DNA of 64,000 bases from the NCBI RefSeq assembly GCF_000688455.1, contig NZ_JIAL01000001.1, positions 1,271,001 through 1,335,000 on the forward strand, in the 5' to 3' direction. The DNA is from Pseudacidobacterium ailaaui (GTDB taxonomy: Bacteria > Acidobacteriota > Terriglobia > Terriglobales > Acidobacteriaceae). Of the stretch, positions 50,286 through 58,885 are shown piece by piece. How positions within the stretch are numbered: position 1 is the stretch's first letter; each line of letters begins with the position of its first letter. Under the pieces are notes generated by a model. It worked only from the letters and a program-made list of their open reading frames with translations. It made no database searches and was not told where the DNA came from. The position numbers and the translations under genes are program-made.

Positions 50286-52775
50286 ATGACTGACCGCGAC
50301 CTCCTGCGCCAGATTGAGCGCGCCCCTGGCCAGAAAGCCGGATACAAGCAGCTTGTACGTGAGCTCGGTCTGGGGGGAGGCCGTGAACGCCGCCTGCTGC
50401 TCGAACAACTGGCCCGGTTGACTGCACGCGGCCAGCTTATCAAAATTGACCGGGAACAGTGGGCGGTCCCAAAACCCATGACACAGAAAGAGCACATGGT
50501 GGCCGGCCGCATGGACCTGCACCGTGATGGATATGGTTTTGTCCGCCCCAGCGGACGCAGCCGTACAGACGAAGAAGACATCTTCGTCCCCCCCAACGAA
50601 CTGGGTGGGGCCATGCAGGGTGACCAGGTCCTGGTCGAACTCCTTCCCCCGCGGGCGGACGGACGCCGGCTGGGGCGTGTCCTGCGCGTGCTCACGCGGA
50701 ACAATCCCACCGTTGTCGGGACCTTCCATTACGCACGCAGCGAGCGGGCGCAAGGACACTCCGTCGTCCCCCTGGATGGGCGCATGACCCAGCCCATTCT
50801 CATCCCCTTTGGAATGGAATTGCCTCCGGTGCTCCAGCCCACACCCCACCGCGTTTTAGGCAAAGAAGCGAAGCACCACCGCACCGGCGACGAGCTGGAA
50901 GGCATGGTCGTGGACGTGGAGGTCACCGAATGGCCCACAATGACCCGGCCGGCGCGCGGGCGCGTCATCGAGGTGCTGGGGGGCGAAGACGATTTCGGAG
51001 TGGATGTAGAGATTGTCATCCGCAAGCACCATCTGCCGCACGTCTTTCCCGAAAAGGTGCTCGAAGAGGCGCGGAGCGTTGCATTTCTGGAGCCTGAAAC
51101 CATTCAGGCCCGACGCGATTTCCGTCACCTGCCCATCGTGACCATTGATGGCGAATCAGCCCGTGACTTTGATGATGCCGTTCTGGTGCGCGAACAAGAC
51201 GATGGCAACTTCGAGTTGCAGGTGCACATTGCCGATGTTGCGCATTACGTGCGCCCAGGGACCGCATTGGACCTCGAAGCCCGTCTCCGCGGCAATTCCG
51301 TCTATTTCCCGGACCGTGCCATCCCCATGCTGCCGCAGGAGCTTTCCACAGACATTTGCAGCCTGCGCCCAAATGAGGACCGCCTGGTGCTTTCCTGCAT
51401 CATGCAGATAGACAAACACGGCGAAATTCTGGGTTTTGAAATCGTCGAAGGCGTCATCCGTTCCGCTCGCCGCATGACCTATACCCAGGTCCATGCCATT
51501 CTCGAAAAAGACGAGGCCATGCGCGAACAGTTCCGCAATCTGGTCCCGGAATTTGAGCGTATGCAGCATCTGGCGCAGGTGCTGAACAAAAAACGCCAGC
51601 GGCGCGGCTCGATTGACTTTGACCTGCCCGAGCCCCTCATCGAGTTTGATGAATTTGGCGCGATGAAAAGCGTCACGCGCTCCGAGCGCAACTGGGCACA
51701 CCGCCTGATTGAAGAATTCATGCTGGCCGCCAATGAATGCGTCGCCTCGTGGTTGCAACAGCAGGGTGTCGCCTCAATTTATCGCATCCACGAAAGACCA
51801 GAGCCCCGGCGCGTGGTGGAGTTTGAGGAGACGGCCGCCGCATTTGGCTACTCTCTCGGCATCGGAAACCTTCCGGTGCGCAAATTTCAGATCAAGTCGG
51901 AGCGCCGCGAACAGCGGGGACGCGGACGCAATCCCAGGCTGCACGAGGTCCCGGAGGAAATCAACGTGACGCCGCAGATGTATCAGCGCCTGACGGCAAA
52001 AATCGCCGGCAGGCCCGAGGAGCGCATTCTTTCCTACCTGATGCTGCGATCGTTGAAACAGGCCCGCTATAGTGAGAAAAATGAGGGCCACTTCGCGCTG
52101 GCTGCTTCATGCTACACGCATTTCACCTCACCCATCCGGCGCTACCCTGATCTGATCGTGCACCGCATTACCAAAGCGCTTCTGCATGAAAGAATCAGCG
52201 GCAAAGGTACGCTCCCTGCCAGTGGACCGCATGCGCCTCATGCCGTCGCAAGGTTTCCCCTGAGCGCCACGGACCGCGCCGCGGGCGAAGGCCTGGACAG
52301 CCACTCCCTGGCCAGCATTGCGCAGGAGAGCAGTGAAACAGAACGCCGCGCTGCCGATGCCGAACGCGAACTGGTTGAGTGGAAAAAGATCAAGTTTATG
52401 CAGGACCGCGTTGGTGAGGACTTCAACGCACTGGTCCTGACGCCAACCCGGTACGGCCTCTTCGTCGAGCTGGATGACCTTTTTATCGAGGGCCTGGTAC
52501 CCATCCAGAGTCTCGGCCAGATGGACGGCGACTTCTACACGTATCGCGAAAACACACGGGAGATCATCGGCCAGCGCTGGGGACGCAAGTTCACCTTTGG
52601 CCAAAAGGTGCGCGTCATCCTCGACCGCGTGGATGCAAGGGAGCGAAGATTGCAGTTTTCCATTCTGGACGAAGGCCCCTCGCCCGGGGGGAAAGAACGC
52701 GCGCATTCGGCAGAAAAGAAGCCACGCAGACAGAAAAAAGCAAAACCCTTAGGACGAAAAAAACGACGCAAATAA
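50286..52775 (+). CDS. rnr: Ribonuclease R (RNase II family 3'-5' exoribonuclease)
   Basis: 829 residues. An N-terminal winged helix (residues about 1-60) and cold-shock domains (GRMDLHRDGYGFVRPSG, EEDIFVPPNELGGAMQGDQV) precede the RNB catalytic domain with TIDGESARDFDDAVLV near residue 290, carrying the metal-binding aspartates. CYTHFTSPIRRYPDLIVHR marks the end of RNB; an S1 domain follows (EDFNALVLTPTRYGLFVELD) and then a Lys/Arg-rich tail. It degrades structured RNA. A stretch of about 35 residues (SGKGTLPASGPHAP onward, near 640-675) interrupts the usual sequence before SSETERRAADAERE and looks like a local insertion. Confidence 0.93.
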   Translation: MTDRDLLRQIERAPGQKAGYKQLVRELGLGGGRERRLLLEQLARLTARGQLIKIDREQWAVPKPMTQKEHMVAGRMDLHRDGYGFVRPSGRSRTDEEDIFVPPNELGGAMQGDQVLVELLPPRADGRRLGRVLRVLTRNNPTVVGTFHYARSERAQGHSVVPLDGRMTQPILIPFGMELPPVLQPTPHRVLGKEAKHHRTGDELEGMVVDVEVTEWPTMTRPARGRVIEVLGGEDDFGVDVEIVIRKHHLPHVFPEKVLEEARSVAFLEPETIQARRDFRHLPIVTIDGESARDFDDAVLVREQDDGNFELQVHIADVAHYVRPGTALDLEARLRGNSVYFPDRAIPMLPQELSTDICSLRPNEDRLVLSCIMQIDKHGEILGFEIVEGVIRSARRMTYTQVHAILEKDEAMREQFRNLVPEFERMQHLAQVLNKKRQRRGSIDFDLPEPLIEFDEFGAMKSVTRSERNWAHRLIEEFMLAANECVASWLQQQGVASIYRIHERPEPRRVVEFEETAAAFGYSLGIGNLPVRKFQIKSERREQRGRGRNPRLHEVPEEINVTPQMYQRLTAKIAGRPEERILSYLMLRSLKQARYSEKNEGHFALAASCYTHFTSPIRRYPDLIVHRITKALLHERISGKGTLPASGPHAPHAVARFPLSATDRAAGEGLDSHSLASIAQESSETERRAADAERELVEWKKIKFMQDRVGEDFNALVLTPTRYGLFVELDDLFIEGLVPIQSLGQMDGDFYTYRENTREIIGQRWGRKFTFGQKVRVILDRVDARERRLQFSILDEGPSPGGKERAHSAEKKPRRQKKAKPLGRKKRRK

Positions 52776-52778
52776 GCA

Positions 52779-52806
52779 GAGGGCGGCATGTTCCCAGGCC
52801 GCCCTC
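52779..52806. terminator. Hairpin between convergent rnr and receptor genes
   Basis: GAGGGCGGC (52779-52787) pairs with GCCGCCCTC (52798-52806). The following bases GGTTTCC give only a weak T tract on the plus strand; it can serve both converging genes. Confidence 0.6.
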
Positions 52807-52828
52807 GGTTTCCAGCTCCAGTCCTGAT

Positions 52829-55800
52829 TTAGAACTGGAAGCTGGCTTTGAGTTGAATAATGCGCGGGGAAGCATCGCCGCCCAGACCATTGCCAAAGAT
52901 GCTGGTTGGTGTGCTTACGACGCTGTTGATCTTTCCAAACAGCGGGCTGGAGATGTCACTCACCGGCTGCGCGAAGTTCGGATGGTTAAAGAGGTTGAAG
53001 AATTGCGCCCCCACATTCAGAGTGGCCCCTTCCCAGTGCGGGATGCCAAAACCCTTCTGCGCGGCAAAGTCCGTGTCCACATAATGCGGCCCAAAGAACT
53101 GGTTTCTCCTCTGGACATTGAACCCGGTGGGCGTGCTGAAGTCATTGACATCAAAGCAGGAAGTCCCTGCTCCGGTGGCCACATTGGCAACGGAGCTGGA
53201 GCTGCAGTGATGGTTCGGCGAGCCCGTCACAGCAGCGAACAGAGGACCATAGTAGTTCTGTCCCTCAAGCACCTGCCTGGTGGCCTGGTCGGTGATGGAA
53301 AATGGGAACCCCGTGTGATAGAAGACCGTTCCGCTAAATTGCCAGTGGTCGGTCAGCGCATGCGGCCCGCCCCAGTAGGGAAGCTGGACCACGTAGCTCC
53401 CGGTCAGATTATGGCGGACGTCATAGTCGGCGTTGCCATAGTTCTGGCTGAGGTCGTAGGGATTGTTCGGATTGCTGCTGTTGCCCGGATTAAAGGGCAG
53501 GAAACCGCCGTTGGAAATTTCGTCCAGGGCATGGCTGTAGGTGTAATTCAGCGTCACGGTCGCGTACTTTTCGCGATGGTTTGCCGTCACCACCAGTCCG
53601 TTGTAATTGGACGATGCTGCGCTCTGATAAAGCTGGACCTGGGCAAAGGACGGGGCCGGGGCCGACGCCGGCAGGCTGCCAAAACCATAGGCATTGGCGC
53701 TGTCATTGACAACAGGCTCATGATACCCGTGGTTCCCAACGTAGCCGATGGCCAGGGCCGTGTTATAAGGAAGCTGCCGTTCCAGCTGCACGCTCCACTC
53801 TTCATACTGCGGATACTGCATGTTCTGCATTCCGGAGACGAAGCTGGGGGCAGAGAACGTCGGGTTGGCTGCAGCAAGCGTATCGTAGCTGGCGCCCGTG
53901 GCAAAACCTGACCGGAAGGCGGCAGCATTGGCTGCGGCAATTTGCGATCCGCTGCCCGTAAGCGAGGGGTCCAGCAGCGCGCCAAAGATGGTGAAGTTCG
54001 GCTCCGTCGGCGGATTGGCAATCAGGCTGTCGGCCACGGTCCCCGGAAACACGTCGGCAAACATTCCGAAGCCTCCGCGCAGGACTGTGTTCTGCGAAAG
54101 AGACCAGTTGAACCCGATACGCGGCTCGACCATCACGTGCTGATAGCTATGGAAAACGCGGTGCTGGTTGGCAGAGATCAACTGGTTATACGGAGTACCG
54201 GTATCGGAGCTGAGTCCAAAAAAGTCCCCGTTGAAGCGCGCAAAAACATTCTTCAGGCTGATCGGGTTGGAGTTGTGCTCAATGCGGAGCCCCGCATTCA
54301 GCTTGAAGTTAGGACGGATGCTCCAGTCGTCCTGAATATATGCACCCAGTTGGTAGAAAGCCAGCGGCTGAGATTTGCTGAGCGGAAATGCCTGCTGCGT
54401 CAGATAAGCATATCCATTATCAAACGTATAGCCGGGGGCCGGACTTGCATTGGGTCCCAGGCCAATCAGCAGCGGCGCTGTGAACTCCATCGGGTCATAA
54501 TCGCTGATATCATCGCGCCGGAAGGCAGCACCAAGCCGGATCGTGTGGCTTCCGCGGGTGATGTTCAGGTCGTCCAGAAAACCATATTGCGTGGCATTGC
54601 GCCCATTCGGAAAGAATCCGTACGGGTTGAGGGTCGTGAACTGGTCGGTATGGCCAGTGGTTTGATTCTGTGAATCCACGAACTCAAAGGTCCCCGGGAA
54701 GGCCGCCAGATTGGCTGCCGGGTCCGGCGCTTGGAAGATGGAGCGGTAATAGGACGCATTGAAGGTGAACTGGTTAATGATGTATGGCGAAAAGGTGTGC
54801 GTTTCTGCCAACTGGCCTTCATATTGTGGCTGATTGCTCACCAGGTTGAAGACCGGGTTGATGGGATCGGTAAAAGAAGGCTGGAAGCCTTTGTCCTGCT
54901 TATAGCGGACATACATTTTGTCGTTCGTGCCCAGGTTCCAGTCCACGCGCCCGGCCAGGATCCATTCATTCGCTCCGGAGGAAGCAGTCGAGCGGAAGGT
55001 GTTTACGTCCGGATTGACTCCGCCTGCATCGACAAAAGGCACTGCATTCACCGCTCCGGGAGCGTTGTTATACAGGGCAAACATCTTCTGATAGAAGGGA
55101 ACCTCGCTCGGATTGTTTGCCGCAACCTGGCTCAGGATCCGGCTCTGATAAGAGGCGCTGGGAAGATAGACCGCCGTATTGGTGGGGAAGATCAGCCGGA
55201 TGCCCTCGGTGTCCAGGAAGAAGAAGAGCTTGTCCTTCTTCACTGGGCCGCCAAGAGAAGCCGCCCACTGGTTTGCATTGTCAAAGGGCCGCTTGACTCC
55301 CTGCTGGTTATTGAAGTACTCATTGGCGTTCATGATGCGGCCATTCCACCAGTACACAAGGTTGCCGTGGAAGGCATTTGAACCTGAACGCGTAATTTCG
55401 TTCATCTTGGCTCCGCCCAGCCCTCCATATTGCGCAGCATAGGCATTGCTGATGACTGTGGCCTCGGCAATCTCATTGTTGCCCAGCAAAAGATTTGTGG
55501 CGCCGGAATTGTTGATGTTAAAGAAGGGATCGTTCTCGTCCGTGCCGTTGATCGTAAAGTTGTTGGATGTGGCCGGCAGACCAAAACTGGAGAAGTTGCC
55601 ATAACCGAACAATCCATTGGTGGCCTGGGTAGTGGTGTTTATGATCGACCCGGGCGCCAGCTGCCCCATGAACGTCACATCATTGCCGGGGTTTGGCATG
55701 TTTTGGATCTGCTGCTGGTTAAAGCTGGTGGTAAGATTGGCGTCTTCAGTGTGGATCAAAGGCTCAGAGGTTGCGCTCACTTCCACGGTCTGCGCACTGG

Positions 55801-56176
55801 AGCCGACGCTCAGCTTCAGGTCTCCTGTCGTGATCGTGCCCGTATTCACGACTACCTGGACCGTCGTGTTCTGAAATCCTGCGGCCGAGGCCGTAATCTG
55901 GTAGCGTCCGGGTTTGAGCAGAGAGACACGATAAGAACCTGCGCTGTTGGTGCTTGCTTTCTGCACCGCGCCCGTATCCAGGCTCTTCACGGAAATCGTG
56001 GCGTTCGGCACAACTGCTCCGGTGGGGTCCGTAATCGTTCCCTGAATATCACCAGAGATGGACGTCTGGGCCACTGCCCGCTGCGTCCTGAAAGGAGTGA
56101 CTATTCCGGAACCGAGCAGCAGGGCAAGTGTTGCCGCACAAGTGCTGAGACGGAATCTCAAGTTTACATTTCTCAT
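52829..56176 (-). CDS. TonB-dependent receptor, Oar/CarboxypepD_reg type
   Basis: 1115 residues. Leader (ATLALLLGSGIVTPF, then RAVAQ) and a CarboxypepD_reg-like domain (ISGDIQGTITDPTGAVVPNA). The plug (NNEIAEATVISNAYAAQYGG) and MNEITRSGSNAFHGNLVYWW are as in the other receptors; the barrel ends IIQLKASFQF. It is not next to degradative genes, so the substrate cannot be guessed. Upstream is a 281-bp AT-rich gap that also serves yggX on the other strand. Confidence 0.9.
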   Translation of the reverse strand: MRNVNLRFRLSTCAATLALLLGSGIVTPFRTQRAVAQTSISGDIQGTITDPTGAVVPNATISVKSLDTGAVQKASTNSAGSYRVSLLKPGRYQITASAAGFQNTTVQVVVNTGTITTGDLKLSVGSSAQTVEVSATSEPLIHTEDANLTTSFNQQQIQNMPNPGNDVTFMGQLAPGSIINTTTQATNGLFGYGNFSSFGLPATSNNFTINGTDENDPFFNINNSGATNLLLGNNEIAEATVISNAYAAQYGGLGGAKMNEITRSGSNAFHGNLVYWWNGRIMNANEYFNNQQGVKRPFDNANQWAASLGGPVKKDKLFFFLDTEGIRLIFPTNTAVYLPSASYQSRILSQVAANNPSEVPFYQKMFALYNNAPGAVNAVPFVDAGGVNPDVNTFRSTASSGANEWILAGRVDWNLGTNDKMYVRYKQDKGFQPSFTDPINPVFNLVSNQPQYEGQLAETHTFSPYIINQFTFNASYYRSIFQAPDPAANLAAFPGTFEFVDSQNQTTGHTDQFTTLNPYGFFPNGRNATQYGFLDDLNITRGSHTIRLGAAFRRDDISDYDPMEFTAPLLIGLGPNASPAPGYTFDNGYAYLTQQAFPLSKSQPLAFYQLGAYIQDDWSIRPNFKLNAGLRIEHNSNPISLKNVFARFNGDFFGLSSDTGTPYNQLISANQHRVFHSYQHVMVEPRIGFNWSLSQNTVLRGGFGMFADVFPGTVADSLIANPPTEPNFTIFGALLDPSLTGSGSQIAAANAAAFRSGFATGASYDTLAAANPTFSAPSFVSGMQNMQYPQYEEWSVQLERQLPYNTALAIGYVGNHGYHEPVVNDSANAYGFGSLPASAPAPSFAQVQLYQSAASSNYNGLVVTANHREKYATVTLNYTYSHALDEISNGGFLPFNPGNSSNPNNPYDLSQNYGNADYDVRHNLTGSYVVQLPYWGGPHALTDHWQFSGTVFYHTGFPFSITDQATRQVLEGQNYYGPLFAAVTGSPNHHCSSSSVANVATGAGTSCFDVNDFSTPTGFNVQRRNQFFGPHYVDTDFAAQKGFGIPHWEGATLNVGAQFFNLFNHPNFAQPVSDISSPLFGKINSVVSTPTSIFGNGLGGDASPRIIQLKASFQF

Positions 56177-56457
56177 AATACTGACTAAGGCAATATGATT
56201 GCCAAAAATAAAAGATTTAGCGTGGGATAGGCAAAAGTGATGTTAATTGCTTGATATTCGATAAATTAGTCATCACTTCCTCAGAGATATTTACTGGAAA
56301 GTTATCCTATGGACATCCTCATAATCCAGTTTTTTGTATATTTTCCTGCTTATGGGTTCCTGTTTCTATGAAATCTTATAGAATCCCATCCCCGGTGAGA
56401 CGGGGGTTTCTTGCTCTGGAGCTTCCTTGCTTACAATGGGTCTAGAAGGACCTAACC
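56177..56457. promoter_or_regulatory. AT-rich divergent intergenic region before yggX
   Basis: No gene seen. A TACAAT hexamer (56432-56437) with TTGCTC (56411-56416) upstream may be the yggX promoter, though the 15-bp spacer is short. Right before the start, AGAAGGA gives a good ribosome site. Confidence 0.3.
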
Positions 56458-56730
56458 ATGGCACATACCGTTTTTTGCGCGCGCTACAAGCAGCAGATGG
56501 AAGGGCTGGAGGAACCGCCTTTCGACAGTGATTTCGGGAACAAGATCTACCATAACGTCTCAAAAAAGGCCTGGCAGGAGTGGCTGGAGCACCAAAAGAT
56601 GCTGCTGAATGAATACCGTCTTCAGCCCTGGACGCCGCAGGCGCAGGAGTTTCTGGTGGAACAGATGGACCGCTATTTCTTTGGGGAAGGCTCGGAGCTG
56701 CCCAAAGAGTATGTGCCTCCCGCACGCTAG
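56458..56730 (+). CDS. yggX: Probable Fe(2+)-trafficking protein YggX
   Basis: 90 residues, the usual family length. Conserved opening HTVFCARYKQQMEGLEEPPF with Cys7, then GNKIYHNVSKKAWQEWLEHQ and the C-terminal FLVEQMDRYFF. Family members protect iron-sulfur clusters and handle labile iron in the cytoplasm. Followed after 36 bp by an AhpD-like gene, giving a plausible small oxidative-stress unit. Confidence 0.93.
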   Translation: MAHTVFCARYKQQMEGLEEPPFDSDFGNKIYHNVSKKAWQEWLEHQKMLLNEYRLQPWTPQAQEFLVEQMDRYFFGEGSELPKEYVPPAR

Positions 56731-56766
56731 CGGCCTTCCGGACAAATCCCAGACGAAGGACTTCTT

Positions 56767-57330
56767 ATGTTATCCACCGCACTTCAGGGCCGTGTTCGGA
56801 TGCTCGAACGCGATGAGGTAGAAGGCGAAATTGCGGCCTTGTATGACAAGCTCTACGAGGAACGGGGCGTTGTTCCGAACATGTTCAAGACCGTGGCCCA
56901 GACGCCTGCTTTGGCGCTGGGATTTGCGGCCTTTCTCAAACCACTGATGTCGGACGGCGAACTTGCTGCCTGGTATAAGGAGCTGGTGGCGACCCGAGTG
57001 GCCTCCCTGAACCACTGCGAATACTGCATCTCGTCGCACCGTTTTCTGGCCCGGCTGCGCGGCGCTTCTGAGCAGCAGGTAGCAGCCGTGGACAGCTATG
57101 AAGACGGCCCCTTCACGGAAAAGGAAAAGGCAGGCCTTCGTTATGCAGACAAACTGCACCGCTCCGCTCACGCCATTGAGGACGTCGACTATGCCGAGGT
57201 CAAGAAGTATTTCTCTGACAAGGAACTGATTGAACTGACGGCCGTGGCAGCGGCCTTTGAATTTTTCCCCCGCTTTGTCTCAGCGCTCAAAGTCCCAGTG
57301 ACGCCCCTTCCGCCGGAGACGGCCAGCTGA
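56767..57330 (+). CDS. AhpD/carboxymuconolactone decarboxylase-like peroxidase-related protein
   Basis: 187 residues, all helical. The AhpD-type redox motif C84-E-Y-C87 with H91 is in LNHCEYCISSHRFLA, so thiol peroxidase or disulfide reductase activity is likely. The later FTEKEKAGLRYADKLHR is typical of the peroxidase-related branch. Same strand and close to yggX, which supports a role in peroxide defence. Confidence 0.87.
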   Translation: MLSTALQGRVRMLERDEVEGEIAALYDKLYEERGVVPNMFKTVAQTPALALGFAAFLKPLMSDGELAAWYKELVATRVASLNHCEYCISSHRFLARLRGASEQQVAAVDSYEDGPFTEKEKAGLRYADKLHRSAHAIEDVDYAEVKKYFSDKELIELTAVAAAFEFFPRFVSALKVPVTPLPPETAS

Positions 57331-57358
57331 TCATCCTTGAGCAAGGCCGACGGCCCGC

Positions 57359-57802
57359 TTAGTGCCAGCCAAAGGCACCCCGGAAGAGCTCAATTTCCGC
57401 AGTTTTGCCTCTTTCCAGATAGACAGAAAGAAGATCGAAGCGCACGGGCACGTCGTTCTGCGGAAGCTGCCGCAGGTAGTGCCGGGCCAGACGGCGCAGG
57501 GTGCGGCGCTTGTCCTCGTCTACTGCGGCCTCTGCCGTTGCGACGTCCCGCGTCGTGCGCGTCTTGACTTCGATGAAGCAGAGCGTGCCGCCCTCCCAGC
57601 CGATCAGGTCCAGGTCCCCCCGCAGCAGGCCAGCGCGCCATCCGCGCGCGGTGAGGACGTATCCCTGGCGGCGCAGATAGAAGTATGCGGCAAGTTCGCC
57701 ATGCCGGCCGGTGGCCAGGTGCTCTGCTTCCCTGCGGCGGCGCGAAGCGGCAAAGACGAACTTCTCAAAAAGGCGGAGGCGGGTGCGTTCAAGCAAAGCC
57801 AT
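57359..57802 (-). CDS. YraN family (UPF0102) endonuclease-like protein
   Basis: 147 residues, a little longer than usual owing to a basic N-terminal helix. Restriction-endonuclease-like core: GRHGELAAYFYLRRQGYVL, D in LLRGDLDLIGWEGG, and the E-x-K motif in LCFIEVKTRTTRD. DEDKRRTLRRLARHYL follows. The active-site pattern D-ExK is intact. Function is unsettled. It lies 45 bp downstream of the PLC-like gene on the same strand. Confidence 0.88.
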   Translation of the reverse strand: MALLERTRLRLFEKFVFAASRRRREAEHLATGRHGELAAYFYLRRQGYVLTARGWRAGLLRGDLDLIGWEGGTLCFIEVKTRTTRDVATAEAAVDEDKRRTLRRLARHYLRQLPQNDVPVRFDLLSVYLERGKTAEIELFRGAFGWH

Positions 57803-57847
57803 CTGCCGCGATTATCTTGAAGGCAGAGGGCGCATGCCCAGAGCATT

Positions 57848-58885
57848 TCAAGGTGCTGCGCGACGCTTTCCTACACTTTGGTTTTCCCGGATGAAGTTTT
57901 TGAGGAGCTCGTACTGGTCGCTGGCGATATAGTCTACTCCGGCCTCAATCGCGGCCTTCCAGCGGACCTCGGCCGCATTCAATGAGCCGAAGTTGTACCC
58001 ACTGAACCATCCATGGCAGCTTAGGTCCTGCTGATTGTCTACCCCGTCGAGGGTGTAGAAGCGGATCCACAGACCGTTCTGGTGTGCGTGTTCCACCAAG
58101 GCACGCAGGCGGAGGTCGTCGGCCCGGGTCCACTCCCCGGCCCTGGTTTGCCCACCCTGCTCGACGACACTCCACGGATTGTTCCACCACCGTCGATAGT
58201 TATTGGCCCGCTCTGGCTCCAGGGTTTCCGGCGGGGCCATGGGGTCCTCCTCATGGGTGTGCACCGCTCCAAAGACGAGGAGCTGGCCGCCCACGGGAAT
58301 TTCGTGATAAAAGACCTTTTCCTGCGCGTCAGACTCGCCGGTAAGGACCAGAATGGGCCGCACGCTAAGCGGTTCTACTTTTGACTCTTCAGCCGTGCGC
58401 GGGGCCGTGGTGATCCAGTCCTGATATTCATGAAGCAAAGCCAGCACGGCACGGAGATGTTCCGGTTCCTCTGTCTTGAAGTCGAGATTGAGCGTAATCA
58501 GCGGCCAGTCGCCGTGATTGCCCTCCCGCAGTGCCTTCTCCACGATGGGCCGGACCCGCTCAAAAAAATATTGCTTCATCGTGGGTTCATGACCGCTCAC
58601 GGGAATGCCATGCGTCACCACGGACCAGGATTTTCCTGTCTTTCTGTCGGTATACCAACCCAGGTCCTGTTCAATGGCCAGCGGAGTGCCTGCGGAAAGC
58701 GCCCTGTCGATGCGGTCCGCCCACCACTCATAATATGGGTAGCAATTGTGCGCATCCATGACCGAGCGGGCGCCGGGATGCGCCGCGTCCTGCGCGAAGA
58801 GTGAGGAGGCAAGAAGAACGGCAGCAGCAGTCATCGTGAACCTCTGCCGGCTTGCAGCAAACACATGGGCAACCTTCATCATCAT
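57848..58885 (-). CDS. PLC-like phosphodiesterase (GDPD/PI-PLC TIM-barrel superfamily), exported
   Basis: 345 residues. Three consecutive ATG codons (58885, 58882, 58879) overlap the stop of the upstream PHP gene; any could be the start. The signal peptide ends near SSLFAQDA. DAHNCYPYYEWWADRIDRAL and GTPLAIEQDLGW supply the H and E/D residues expected at the barrel rim, and the far end YTLDGVDNQQD and YIASDQYELL are typical of the superfamily. Probable role: cleavage of a phosphodiester or glycerophosphodiester outside the cytoplasm. Substrate unknown. Confidence 0.75.
   Translation of the reverse strand: MMMKVAHVFAASRQRFTMTAAAVLLASSLFAQDAAHPGARSVMDAHNCYPYYEWWADRIDRALSAGTPLAIEQDLGWYTDRKTGKSWSVVTHGIPVSGHEPTMKQYFFERVRPIVEKALREGNHGDWPLITLNLDFKTEEPEHLRAVLALLHEYQDWITTAPRTAEESKVEPLSVRPILVLTGESDAQEKVFYHEIPVGGQLLVFGAVHTHEEDPMAPPETLEPERANNYRRWWNNPWSVVEQGGQTRAGEWTRADDLRLRALVEHAHQNGLWIRFYTLDGVDNQQDLSCHGWFSGYNFGSLNAAEVRWKAAIEAGVDYIASDQYELLKNFIRENQSVGKRRAAP

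Noticed and set aside
57362-57820. Plus-strand open frame opposite YraN
   Set aside because: It is the shadow of a recognisable YraN-family gene with an intact D-ExK motif; no family resemblance of its own.
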